From Holosporales bacterium (GTDB lineage: Bacteria; Pseudomonadota; Alphaproteobacteria; BNTO01): 9,223 nucleotides of DNA. The stretch's first letter is position 1; every line of letters starts with the position of its first letter. Positions 1 to 6,731 of this stretch are shown in pieces. The position numbers and the translations under genes were made by a program. Under the pieces are notes generated by a model that worked only from the letters and a program-made list of their open reading frames with translations, ran no database searches and had not been told where the DNA came from. The stretch lies in contig JAIRNW010000035.1 of NCBI GenBank assembly GCA_031257795.1, positions 1-9,223 of the forward strand. Direction: 5' to 3'.

Positions 1-93
1 CAGAATTTTGGGAAGGAAACACGGAGCACAGAAGCGGAGCGTACTTAGATGTACGTGAGCATTCGAGCACCGGATCGACGTACCCAAAAACTG
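1..93. repeat. palindromic intergenic repeat-like element, copy A
   Basis: The ends of this stretch are inverted: CAGAATTTTGGG at 1-12 pairs with CCCAAAAACTG at 83-93. Its centre holds a small hairpin, CGTAC at 40-44 and GTACG at 51-55 around a 6-base loop. A second, diverged stretch at 7928-8028 has the same plan and shares the ordered words CGGAGC, CAG, GTAC, GTAC, TTCGA, ACCGGAT and ACG. This fits a dispersed palindromic element of the kind common in intracellular alphaproteobacteria. The left edge may continue outside the window. The open frame starting at 49 is a by-product of the repeat rather than a gene. Family membership is inferred. Confidence 0.45.
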
Positions 94-117
94 ATTTTGA
101 AGAGTTTGGAAAGAGGT

Positions 118-151
118 CCAATGACAAAAAGTTTGTGTGTTCGTTGTGCGG
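118..151. repeat. directional intergenic repeat, copy 1
   Basis: This is one of five copies in the window. Its core, read on the plus strand, is close to GACAAAAAGTTTGTGTGTTC, followed by GTTG and a CGG. It shares ACAAAAAGTTT and GTTCGTTGT with copy 3 at 2966-3018. It lies between palindromic element A and a GC hairpin, with no gene visible on either strand inside the window. On the minus strand no convincing -10 box follows it. Confidence 0.45.
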
Positions 152-176
152 CGCCACCAGCGCCGCCTCTTCTTTT
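148..176 (+). terminator. rho-independent-terminator-like hairpin
   Basis: A perfect 7-bp all-GC stem (GCGGCGC at 148-154, GCGCCGC at 160-166) closes a 5-base loop CACCA and is followed by the T-rich run CTCTTCTTTT (167-176). This is the layout of a factor-independent terminator for a plus-strand transcript entering from the left of the window. No gene for it is visible here. The T tract is interrupted by two C residues, so it could be merely a stable hairpin next to repeat copy 1. Confidence 0.4.
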
Positions 177-320
177 AAAACACAGCCCGACACAGTTTCA
201 TCAAGTGTTGATAACTATATACTCATCTCACCCGGCTCTCAGGAATTTTTTCTAAGTGAATCGCGGTCTACGAGTCGAAAAAATCCTGGTTTTCATGTTC
301 GAAATGTATAGTTACTTTTG

Positions 321-860
321 TTAGTCCAGTATGCTAATCGAAAAGTCCGCCCAATTTATTTGTTCACAACCGTTAAACAATCCGGTGCAGTCTGGTGGCG
401 TATGGTCAATACCTCCCAACGGCTGTTGCTGCGGCCGTTGCTGCGGCCTTGCCTGTTGTTCGCTTGCTTCTCTGTTCTTCATTACGATCAAGCAATTTCT
501 TACATTCTCATATGTTCTTCCAGGGAAAAACTGTGCAATTTTTCCAAACTTATGTCCATATTGATCAATTTTTTGTAGCAACAGATTTTTTTCTTCTTCA
601 GACCATGGCCTGTTGTTGATTGAGGGACTGAGATAACACCTCCAACGATCTCGGCACTGTCGAGCGTCCATTCTTGACATGTGAGAAGCAACATTTTCCC
701 AATTGTCTGTACCGAACTCTGCAACTAGCTGACGAAGTTGCGCATCTTCAACTGGAGTCCATCTTGTCCGTTCCGGCGGCGCGCTAGCAAGCACAGCCGC
801 ATCTTGGCAAGCATGCCCTAGCAATAACGCGATCCCTGCTAATTTAAGTAAATTCCTCAT
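321..860 (-). CDS. exported two-repeat Myb/SANT-domain protein
   Basis: The 179-residue protein starts at the ATG at 860, not the upstream in-frame ATG at 905. A good ribosome site (AAAGGA at 866-871) sits 5 bases before it, and this start gives a signal peptide: basic MRNLLK, hydrophobic core to about residue 17, likely cleavage near A25-A27. Two Myb repeats follow. Repeat 1 (about 31-78) has W34, W54 and W73 spaced by 19 and 18 residues, the classic Myb spacing. Repeat 2 (about 84-131) has W86, F105 replacing the second Trp, and a GRTYENVRN helix 3 resembling the GRTDN..KN of eukaryotic R2R3 Myb proteins. Residues 131-147 are rich in Q, P and R, followed by an unassigned tail. Myb repeats bind DNA in eukaryotes; export plus this domain suggests a host-directed DNA-binding protein (inference). 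The gene stands alone, about 250 bp downstream of mrdA. A periplasmic role or a non-cleaved anchor cannot be excluded. Confidence 0.85.
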   Translation of the reverse strand: MRNLLKLAGIALLLGHACQDAAVLASAPPERTRWTPVEDAQLRQLVAEFGTDNWENVASHMSRMDARQCRDRWRCYLSPSINNRPWSEEEKNLLLQKIDQYGHKFGKIAQFFPGRTYENVRNCLIVMKNREASEQQARPQQRPQQQPLGGIDHTPPDCTGLFNGCEQINWADFSISILD

Positions 861-1110
861 TCTTATCCTTTCTCCAATTGATACTACCAGCGAGCTGTAT
901 GCCATAATTAATGTCTGTATACCATTTTTTTATAATTTCCGAAACACAGCCTGCCACAGCCCCTATAGAGCGCTGCCAATTGTAGCCACTCTGGTTGAAG
1001 CTGTAGCGCTGTTGACGTGGTGGCAGATGCCAATACATTTAGCTATACCAGCAACAAAAAGTTCGTGTGTCGGTCGAAATAGCGCCACGACGGTGTATTC
1101 CAATGTGATT
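861..1110. other. mrdA to Myb-gene intergenic region
   Basis: No credible gene lies here. It holds repeat copy 2 (1048-1076) and AT-rich minus-strand leader sequence for the Myb gene, where a TAGTAT word lies about 20 bases before the ribosome site. No partner -35 is convincing, so no promoter is called. The minus-strand open frame 844-1038 runs into the Myb start, has no ribosome site and shows no recognisable domain; I treat it as chance. Confidence 0.4.
1048..1076. repeat. directional intergenic repeat, copy 2
   Basis: This shorter copy has ACAAAAAGTT then CGTGTGTCGGTCG, aligning with copy 3 after a deletion of about 6 bases in the middle. It lies just downstream of mrdA and about 190 bases upstream of the Myb gene, in the same orientation as copies 3 and 4. 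Read on the minus strand its -35-like word is TTGTTG, with only a poor TATTGG 16 bases on, so any promoter role here is doubtful. Confidence 0.4.
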
Positions 1111-2940
1111 CTACTGGTCCGCGTTGTTCTCCGGAATAAGCCGGTTTGCCGCAAGCAGTATCTCCTTCGCGATTGGTGCCGCCACGCGCCCACCGCTCTC
1201 CCCATGCTCAACAATAACAACTACGGCAAAACGTGGGGCGTCGGCCGGCGCGTACCCGACAAAAAAAGCATGGTCTTTGAGGTGGTAAGGCCTCGTCTTT
1301 ATACGCCCCGAACGCCTTTCCTCGCGCGAAATAGATGAGACTTGCGTGCTTCCTGTTTTCCCTGCAATTTTAAGCTCTTTGTTATCAATCCTGCGCGCTG
1401 TCCCCCTGGCCTCACTCACCACCATCTTTAACCCCATACGAATCACATCTAAATGCTCTTTAGAAAAGGACAATGGGCAAAAATCAGGTTTCTTGGACGA
1501 GCTAATGATCCTCGGGACGACTGCCTTTCCGGATGCAATGGACGCGGTCATCGCTAGCAAATGTAGGGGGCTTGTCAAAAGGTTCCCTTGCCCTATCGAA
1601 AGGTTCAGGGCCTGCCCCAACCACAACTTCCCTTTTTTAACCAAAACGGGCAGCCCTGCCGGCTTTTCATTCGGAAGCAAGCCCGCCTCAACTCTAATTC
1701 CCAGCTCCTTCGCCGCCTCTATGATTTGCGCCGGATCTAGCTTTTCTGCAATATTATAGAAGAAAACGTCGCAGGATTGGGCGATTGCCTGCACAACATC
1801 CATCGCGCCGTGCCCTCCCAAGCGCCACCTCCAGCAGTGGAAGCAGCGTCCTCTGATGTTGTGATAGCCAGAACAAAAGAATTTCGTGTTTTTATCGATC
1901 ACCTTCGCCTTCAACGCGGCCAGAGCTATAACCATCTTGAAGGTTGATCCAGGAGCGTATAACCCGGAAATCGCCCTGTTCATCAATGGGTTGTCTGCGT
2001 TTTTATTTATCGCATTCCACTGCTCCGCTGTCATCTTCTGAGTGAACAGGTTTGGCTCAAACGTTGGAACAGAAACCATCGACAAAATGTCGCCAGTCTC
2101 GGTGTTCAGCACGATCGCCGCGCCTTGCCGAACATTTGTTGCCATGATCTTTGCTGTTTCCGCCTGCAGCTCTAGGTGTAGGGTGGTTTGAATATTCAGC
2201 CCCTGCTTCGGCTTTCTCTTTTCAATGATACGCACAAAGCGCCTGTATGCATTGATCTCATGCTGCTGCATTCCTATTTCCCCACGCAGCAACAAATCCT
2301 TTGCTCCCTCTACACCAGCGCGCCCTACAGTTGCACCAAGGATGTTCAAGCTTTTATCCTTTTCGATGTCTTTGACGTGCGGTTGCGTTACGTAGCCGAT
2401 AACGTGGCAAAAAGCGTCGGAATGAGGGTAACAACGCACAAACTTCTTAGATACGAAGAGCCCTGGAATGCTCGAAGAAAGAACTTCCGTTTTCAGTACG
2501 TCCTCCCAGTCCAGATCCTCTTTTATGACGACAGACCGGCAAGGCCCGCTGTGTTTTAGGGCCTTTTTTATGATGTTTTCGAGCTTTATCCCTTTTTCCA
2601 GAGACAATGTTCTTTTAATTTGCCGCCAATTATCTTTATTTTTTTTGTATATATTCAGATTAATTGCGGCTTGATATTTATATATATACGACGCGATCAC
2701 GCGATTGTTGCGGTCATAGATTATGCCTCGCGGGGCAGCCGAGAACGATGTGTGTATGCGATTTTTGTCGGACAGTAATTTGTAGCGTTCCTGATTAATA
2801 ATTTGTAGGAAAAAGAGCCTGACCAAAAGGATAATAAAGACGGCGAATATCGCGAGAAAAAGGCAAACTGTGCGCTTGCTTGTTGGGTCTTCGGATTTTG
2901 TAGATGCTCGTGACATTATTGTGATGGTGTTGTATGGCAT
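1111..2940 (-). CDS. mrdA: penicillin-binding protein 2, elongation-specific peptidoglycan transpeptidase
   Basis: PBP2 is a class B penicillin-binding protein. It cross-links new peptidoglycan during cell elongation as partner of RodA, from the periplasmic face of the inner membrane. The 609-residue protein has a short cytoplasmic tail, one membrane segment (about 24-46), the pedestal motif RGIIYDRN (71-78), the GRAGVEGAKDLLLRG dimerisation-domain motif (206-220) and all three active-site motifs: STFK with nucleophile S332 and K335, S389-C390-D391 as the SxN-like motif (SxD is usual in PBP2), and K528-T529-G530. The late AFFVGYAPAD stretch (558-567) is typical of the family. Length is normal. 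Two ATGs compete, 2940 and 2916; neither has a ribosome site. The first would be leaderless if the promoter at 2948-2976 is right. No rodA or mreBCD is visible nearby. The gene looks intact, implying that the organism makes peptidoglycan. Confidence 0.96.
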   Translation of the reverse strand: MPYNTITIMSRASTKSEDPTSKRTVCLFLAIFAVFIILLVRLFFLQIINQERYKLLSDKNRIHTSFSAAPRGIIYDRNNRVIASYIYKYQAAINLNIYKKNKDNWRQIKRTLSLEKGIKLENIIKKALKHSGPCRSVVIKEDLDWEDVLKTEVLSSSIPGLFVSKKFVRCYPHSDAFCHVIGYVTQPHVKDIEKDKSLNILGATVGRAGVEGAKDLLLRGEIGMQQHEINAYRRFVRIIEKRKPKQGLNIQTTLHLELQAETAKIMATNVRQGAAIVLNTETGDILSMVSVPTFEPNLFTQKMTAEQWNAINKNADNPLMNRAISGLYAPGSTFKMVIALAALKAKVIDKNTKFFCSGYHNIRGRCFHCWRWRLGGHGAMDVVQAIAQSCDVFFYNIAEKLDPAQIIEAAKELGIRVEAGLLPNEKPAGLPVLVKKGKLWLGQALNLSIGQGNLLTSPLHLLAMTASIASGKAVVPRIISSSKKPDFCPLSFSKEHLDVIRMGLKMVVSEARGTARRIDNKELKIAGKTGSTQVSSISREERRSGRIKTRPYHLKDHAFFVGYAPADAPRFAVVVIVEHGESGGRVAAPIAKEILLAANRLIPENNADQ

Positions 2941-2947
2941 TTGCCCA

Positions 2948-2976
2948 ATACTAAATCAGATCAAGCTCAGTCACAA
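2948..2976 (-). promoter_or_regulatory. candidate mrdA promoter inside repeat copy 3
   Basis: On the minus strand TTGTGA (2976-2971) is followed after exactly 17 bases by TAGTAT (2953-2948), a good sigma-70 type layout. Only 7 bases separate the -10 box from the ATG at 2940. Transcription would therefore start at or next to that ATG, giving either a leaderless message or a leader of about 24 bases if the ATG at 2916 is used. The -35 box belongs to the conserved part of the repeat. Seen in sequence; activity is inferred. Confidence 0.5.
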
Positions 2977-3018
2977 AAAGTTTATGAGTTCGTTGTATCG
3001 GTCTTCCAAACAAAGTCT
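2966..3018. repeat. directional intergenic repeat, copy 3 (full length)
   Basis: This 53-base copy aligns without gaps to copy 4 at 4965-5017 with about 13 mismatches, by eye roughly 75% identical. The best-conserved part is CTCAGTCACAAAAAGTTT, followed by GAGTTCG and later CCAAACAAAG. Read on the minus strand it is immediately upstream of mrdA, and its conserved edge carries the candidate -35 box. Confidence 0.6.
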
Positions 3019-3346
3019 GCGAGTTTGTCGGGGGTACAAGGCTTCGGTACGAGCAGTAACGTCGACGCAGCTATTTGCCCTGTACTACGTGTCTCCTGCC
3101 ACCAATTCTTTCGATGACTGGGCATACGTGTCCAATTCTCACAACTCTTGAATATAATGAATATAAAGTTAAGCTACTTTTGCAGCGATTTGATTTCTTC
3201 AACTGGCAAGTTCGTGTATTTGCTGACGGTTTCTACTGGCAAACCATCTGCTAGCATAGAAATAGAATTGCCAGAATCAATTATGTTGAATAAATAGCTC
3301 CGCCATCCGTATGGTAAGAACTTTTCGGGAATTACAGGTGACTGAG
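3019..3346. other. mlaF to mrdA gap beyond repeat copy 3
   Basis: Apart from the coding remnant at 3174-3341, I see no gene in this stretch. A 13-base word, GCTTCGGTACGAG, at 3041-3053 recurs at 9089-9101 upstream of another minus-strand gene. No strong terminator for mlaF is visible. The plus-strand frame across 2870-3151 overlaps the mrdA start in antisense and is not credible. Confidence 0.4.
3174..3341 (-). pseudogene. C-terminal remnant resembling an Rpn/PD-(D/E)XK transposase-like protein
   Basis: An open frame with no start codon of its own encodes about 55 residues ending at a TAG (3176-3174). Its last 26 residues read LADGLPVETVSKYTNLPVEE then IKSLQK. This matches, from memory, the tail pattern (helix, GLxxExVxKxTxLxxEEIxxL) seen at the end of Rpn/PD-(D/E)XK family transposase-like proteins, which are abundant in intracellular bacteria. 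Everything upstream of this tail, including the nuclease domain, is missing; the frame runs into the 3' end of mlaF. It is best read as a leftover of a mobile or nuclease gene, not an active one. The assignment rests on a short low-complexity helix and could be chance. Confidence 0.4.
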
Positions 3347-4069
3347 TTATGCGTGCATGAATCTGTACACATAGTCATCTTGCACACTATCCAGCTCGCA
3401 AACAGTACCGCGCCATATGATTTTTCCTCGCCGCAAAAAGGCCACTGAGTCTGCAATTTGCCTCAAACAGTTGATATCATGAGTAATGGTGATCGCCCCT
3501 ATCCCCCGCTCCTTCACGGATGAGTTTATGAGCTTATTCACGACGTTACTCGTGATTGGGTCCAAGCCTGTTGTTGGCTCATCAAAAAATATGATCTGCG
3601 GATCTAGCGCCAAAGCCCTGGCTAGGGCGACCCGCTTCTGCATACCGCCCGATAAAGAAGCTGTGGTGAGGTCTGCAACGCTTGAGTCCAAATTCACCAG
3701 GCTCATCTTTGCAAGCGCGATTTCCTTTGCCTGTGAGATATCCATGTGCTTCCCGTAGATTAGGCCGAATGCCACATTTTCCCAGATAGGTAAGCTGTCG
3801 AACAGCGCACAACCCTGGAATAGCATTCCGATGGAACTTAAAGCCTGCGCCCGCTCTTCTTCCTCCGCCGTTACAACGTCCACGCCATTTATAACAATGC
3901 TTCCGGTCACGATTGGAACTATGCCAAGCACGCTCTTCAAAAGTACAGACTTCCCAACGCCAGACTCACCTAAAATCACGAGAGACTCACCTTTTTGTAG
4001 CTCAAGGTCGATTCCGTCTAAGACGTTACGCCCGTTTAAGTGAACTTGTAGTCCTTTGATATACAGCAT
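3347..4069 (-). CDS. mlaF: ABC transporter ATP-binding protein, MlaF-type (lipid transport)
   Basis: This 240-residue ATPase powers the Mla system, which moves phospholipids between inner and outer membranes through the MlaE permease and the periplasmic MlaD ring. All ABC motifs are present: Walker A GESGVGKS (34-41), Q-loop Q85 in MLFQGCALFDS (typical of Mla/Ttg2A ATPases), signature LSGGMQKR (139-146), Walker B IIFFDE (159-164), D-loop GLD (168-170) and switch H197. Length is a little shorter than E. coli MlaF. It lies 62 bases downstream of mlaE on the same strand and probably shares its transcript; a weak GAGAGA ribosome site precedes the ATG. No mlaD, mlaC or mlaB follows, only a decayed remnant. 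A close relative acting on other lipids, such as a TGD/Mce-type transporter, is the main alternative. Confidence 0.9.
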   Translation of the reverse strand: MLYIKGLQVHLNGRNVLDGIDLELQKGESLVILGESGVGKSVLLKSVLGIVPIVTGSIVINGVDVVTAEEEERAQALSSIGMLFQGCALFDSLPIWENVAFGLIYGKHMDISQAKEIALAKMSLVNLDSSVADLTTASLSGGMQKRVALARALALDPQIIFFDEPTTGLDPITSNVVNKLINSSVKERGIGAITITHDINCLRQIADSVAFLRRGKIIWRGTVCELDSVQDDYVYRFMHA

Positions 4070-4131
4070 CTTTTATCTCTCAGAAAAAGCGCAAACGTAT
4101 TGCGGCCGGCGTGGTAATAATAGTTTGGTCC

Positions 4132-4905
4132 TCATTTATGAAACAAAAACAACGTCAAAACATAATCCAAACACAATATAGAAATTGACGACATAACCAC
4201 AGAATTCATCGTCGCCTTCCCAACGCCCGCCGCCCCTCCACTAGATTTTGCGCCTTGGAAACAGCCGATTAAAGTGGTTGCCATCCCGAAAAAGACCGAC
4301 TTCACCAACCCAGAAATAACGTCTTCTGCTGTTAGGAATTGTGTCGTCATGTTTATGTATTTTTCCGCATTAAACCCAAGCTGAGTCACAGCAACGATGA
4401 ATCCACCAAAAACCCCGATAATATCAGCAATCAACGCGAGCAGCGGCATAGTTACCATTCCGGCGAGAATTCGCGGCCAATAGAGGTATTTGTGGGCGTT
4501 AGTCGCGAGCGTGGCGAGGGCGTCTATTTGCTCTGTGACCTTCATCGTTCCGATCTCCGCAGCAATGGTCGCCCCAACTCGTCCAGCAAACATCAACCCA
4601 GCGATGACCGGGCCGAGCTCGCGGGTTATACACAGCACAACCAGTGTTGGCAAAGCGCTTTGGGCGGAGAATCTGGAGAATCCTGTGTAGCTTTGCAGGG
4701 CTAACACGCCGCCAGTGAAAACGGCTGTTAGGCCGATGACGGGAAGGGAGTAAAAGCCGATGCTGATTTGTTGTTTGAGTATCTGCTTCCAGTAGTATGG
4801 AGGGCATGCGCCGCACATGGTGGTTTGAAACAGGAACAACACGCAGCTCCCCAGGGCGCGCAGACAGTGCAATGTTCCTTTCCCTATGTACTCAAACACA
4901 TTCAT
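4132..4905 (-). CDS. mlaE: MlaE-type ABC transporter permease
   Basis: MlaE is the inner-membrane permease of the Mla phospholipid transporter. The 257-residue protein, close to the 260 of E. coli, carries the MlaE/permease signature around TRELGPVIAGLMFAGRVGAT and onward through IAAEIGTMKVTEQIDAL (94-130). Hydrophobic membrane segments lie near 52-72, 146-176, 198-218 and 234-254, and a conserved glycine-rich loop is GAKSSGGAAGVGKATMNSVV (218-237). The N terminus is short, with no STAS domain (some alphaproteobacterial permeases have one fused). The gene is first in a two-gene unit with mlaF. No clear ribosome site precedes the ATG. A candidate promoter lies in repeat copy 4. Confidence 0.93.
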   Translation of the reverse strand: MNVFEYIGKGTLHCLRALGSCVLFLFQTTMCGACPPYYWKQILKQQISIGFYSLPVIGLTAVFTGGVLALQSYTGFSRFSAQSALPTLVVLCITRELGPVIAGLMFAGRVGATIAAEIGTMKVTEQIDALATLATNAHKYLYWPRILAGMVTMPLLALIADIIGVFGGFIVAVTQLGFNAEKYINMTTQFLTAEDVISGLVKSVFFGMATTLIGCFQGAKSSGGAAGVGKATMNSVVMSSISILCLDYVLTLFLFHK

Positions 4906-4945
4906 ACAAGCAGACTTTTTATGGATTGGGACTTAACAGTTACAG

Positions 4946-4975
4946 TATATACAAAATATCTATACTCAGTCACAA
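4946..4975 (-). promoter_or_regulatory. candidate mlaEF promoter inside repeat copy 4
   Basis: On the minus strand TTGTGA (4975-4970) is followed by TATATA (4951-4946) after 18 bases. The predicted start would leave a leader of about 35 bases before the mlaE ATG at 4905. As at mrdA, the -35 box is the conserved edge of the directional repeat, while the -10 region is unique sequence. Activity is inferred. Confidence 0.45.
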
Positions 4976-5017
4976 AAAGTTTGAGAGTTCGTCACGTCAG
5001 ATCCCCAAACAAAGACC
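4965..5017. repeat. directional intergenic repeat, copy 4 (full length)
   Basis: This copy has the same length and plan as copy 3: CTCAGTCACAAAAAGTTT, GAGTTCG, then CCAAACAAAG. It lies between the divergently transcribed mlaE and portal genes, in the mlaE-proximal half. A shorter echo, ACTCAGTCGCAGAAG, occurs at about 5152-5166 closer to the portal gene. Confidence 0.6.
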
Positions 5018-5226
5018 GTGTACATGTATCTTTCCCTTCATTTGCGAATCCGGTCAACCCGCCCGGTCACCTATCCACAAATCTAACGTCTCAATGGCAC
5101 ATTTTTGTGTTTTGGGGCACAGCGATATATTAGCTACGCTTTCAGAATACACTCAGTCGCAGAAGTAGTCGCGGGCTGGGTATATTTCGTTAATTTTCTA
5201 AAATCAATTTTTACAAGGAGATCGCT
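5018..5226. other. portal-gene upstream region
   Basis: No gene is seen in this part of the divergent mlaE/portal gap. It must hold the portal promoter; TATATT words occur near 5127 and 5181 but neither has a convincing -35 partner at the right distance, so no promoter is called. A strong ribosome site, AAGGAG (5215-5220), lies 6 bases before the portal ATG at 5227. Confidence 0.4.
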
Positions 5227-6675
5227 ATGTTTACATTAAACAAAAATATTAAGTCAGTTTTTGACGGCTTGAAGAGCCGCTTTTTGGCTTCGACAGTTTT
5301 CACACGGAATGCCGGGCAAACCGCTACGAAAAGTAGTTCGTCGACTCTGCTGAAAATCGAAAAATCAGCGCGCCAATTTGCAGGCGGGTCTAGAGTGGGA
5401 AAAGTCAAATTTCAAGAAAGCCCCTCAAAAACGCGCTCATTCGCCTGCAAAACAGGCACCCACCCGGTTTGGTCGCTCAGAGACTACAACTCCCTCGCAA
5501 CAACCGGCTACAAGCAAAACGTAATCGTTTTTCGCTGCATCAACCTCATCGCCAAAAGTCTTTCCAGCATCTCCTTCTGCGCCTACGAACTGCGCTCTGA
5601 TGAGAATGAATACAAATTGGACGACCACCCAATCCTACGCCTCCTAAACGCCCCCGCCCAGCGCGTGAGCGGCGCCTTTTTCCTGGAGTCTGTGTTCAGC
5701 CAGCTCATGCTATCCGGCAATGCATACGTGAAGGTTGTTCGAGGGCCGCAAAAAGAAAGCGCAGACGACGCCTCCCCGCGCGCGAATCCACCTGCCCAAT
5801 CCTTAGCGGGAGGCACGCCGCCGCACTTGCGGGCCTTGCCGGTGCGTCTGTCTTGCTTGCGCTCCGACAAAGTGTGTCTTTTGGTCGACGAAGCAGGGGC
5901 GCACGTTGGCTTTCAATACAAGAATTGTTCCAAAACGCAGTTCTTCCCGATAGACAAGCAAACGGGGCTTTGCGATATTTTGCACGTCAAAACATTCCAT
6001 CCATTGAGTGATTGGTACGGCATGAGTCCGATTGAAGCGGCCGCCCGCGCTATCGATCAGCACAACGCCGTTGGCGAGCATAACCTGTCGATTCTGCAAA
6101 ATGGCGGGAGGCCGTCTGGGGCGCTTCTGATAAAACCGCAGAAAAACGGCCTAACAATGACCCAAGAGCAGCGCGAATCTCTGCGCGAGGACCTGTACGA
6201 TATGTATCAGGGAGTGGAAAACGCCGGGCGTCTGGCCGTTATTGAGGGCGATTGCGAATGGAAGGAAATGGGGCTTTCTCCGAAGGATCTGGATTTTAAC
6301 AAGGGGAAGAATAGTTCTGCACGAGAGATTGCGCAGGCCTTCGGTGTACCGCCGATCTTGCTTGGGATGACGGAAGATGCCACATTTTCGAATTACAAAG
6401 AGGCGCGCATCAATTTTTGGGAGGACACGCTTCTGCCGTTGCTCAACCATTTTATTTCGGAATTGAATATGTGGTTGGTGCCGCTTTTTCATGAAAACCT
6501 GCGATTAGCCTACAACAAAGACGATATTCCGGCGCTAACGGCCCGCAGAGATTGCGTGTGGGCGAAGATGCAGGAGTCCTCCTTCTTGACGATAAACGAG
6601 AAGCGAAGGGCCCTGGGCTACTGTCCTCTACCGGACGGCGATGCTTTGGGGGGAGCTTGCGAGGGGCGGCCGTAG
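5227..6675 (+). CDS. phage/gene-transfer-agent portal protein, HK97 family
   Basis: Portal proteins form the dodecameric ring through which DNA enters and leaves a phage or GTA capsid. The 482-residue protein aligns by eye with the HK97-type portal family: HPVWSLRDYNSLATTGY (79-95), a VFRCINLIAKSLSSI stretch (101-115), LSGNAYVKV (162-170), the central HPLSDWYGMSPIEAAARAID (258-277) and the late FGVPPILLGM and ATFSNYKEARINFWE (372-399). The start at 5227 is fixed by AAGGAG. The first 75 or so residues are an unusual basic, Ser-rich extension. Residues 173-200 form a Pro/Ala-rich insertion containing an inverted repeat. No terminase, prohead protease or capsid gene adjoins it, and the flanking genes are cellular. 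Scattered GTA genes are known from Rickettsiales-like genomes, so this is probably an orphan GTA component rather than a prophage. The frame is intact. Confidence 0.92.
   Translation: MFTLNKNIKSVFDGLKSRFLASTVFTRNAGQTATKSSSSTLLKIEKSARQFAGGSRVGKVKFQESPSKTRSFACKTGTHPVWSLRDYNSLATTGYKQNVIVFRCINLIAKSLSSISFCAYELRSDENEYKLDDHPILRLLNAPAQRVSGAFFLESVFSQLMLSGNAYVKVVRGPQKESADDASPRANPPAQSLAGGTPPHLRALPVRLSCLRSDKVCLLVDEAGAHVGFQYKNCSKTQFFPIDKQTGLCDILHVKTFHPLSDWYGMSPIEAAARAIDQHNAVGEHNLSILQNGGRPSGALLIKPQKNGLTMTQEQRESLREDLYDMYQGVENAGRLAVIEGDCEWKEMGLSPKDLDFNKGKNSSAREIAQAFGVPPILLGMTEDATFSNYKEARINFWEDTLLPLLNHFISELNMWLVPLFHENLRLAYNKDDIPALTARRDCVWAKMQESSFLTINEKRRALGYCPLPDGDALGGACEGRP
5770..5814. repeat. imperfect inverted repeat inside the portal gene
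   Basis: GCCTCCCCGC (5770-5779) and GCGGGAGGC (5806-5814) form a 9-bp GC-rich stem with one bulged C around a 26-base loop. It lies within codons for the Pro/Ala-rich segment (residues 173-200) that seems extra compared with other portal proteins. The gene stays in frame across it. It may be an in-frame palindromic insertion, similar in kind to Rickettsia palindromic elements; that link is inferred. Confidence 0.4.
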
Positions 6676-6696
6676 AGTTTTGCAAATTCTGGCGGG

Positions 6697-6724
6697 TTGA
6701 AAACATTGCCTGTTTTTGTATACT
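6697..6724 (+). promoter_or_regulatory. candidate distal plus-strand promoter
   Basis: TTGAAA (6697-6702) and TATACT (6719-6724) are separated by 16 bases. If used, repeat copy 5 would be transcribed in a leader of about 130 bases before the gene at 6862. The -10 box overlaps a GTATAC palindrome that could bind a dimeric regulator. Weaker choice than the proximal promoter. Confidence 0.3.
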
Positions 6725-6731
6725 TTGTATA

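Noticed and set aside
49..255. Plus-strand frame of 68 codons at the left edge
   Set aside because: It is composed of palindromic element A, repeat copy 1 and a GC hairpin, has no ribosome site, and its composition is not protein-like.
844..1038. Minus-strand frame upstream of the Myb gene
   Set aside because: It overlaps the Myb start, lacks a ribosome site and domain, and is probably leader sequence.
2870..3151. Plus-strand frame over the mrdA start and repeat copy 3
   Set aside because: It is antisense to the mrdA N terminus, has no ribosome site, and its similarity to the frame at 4797-5168 comes only from the shared DNA repeat.
5152..5166. Possible sixth directional repeat (ACTCAGTCGCAGAAG)
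   Set aside because: Only the first third of the consensus is recognisable, with mismatches, and no -10 box follows on the minus strand.
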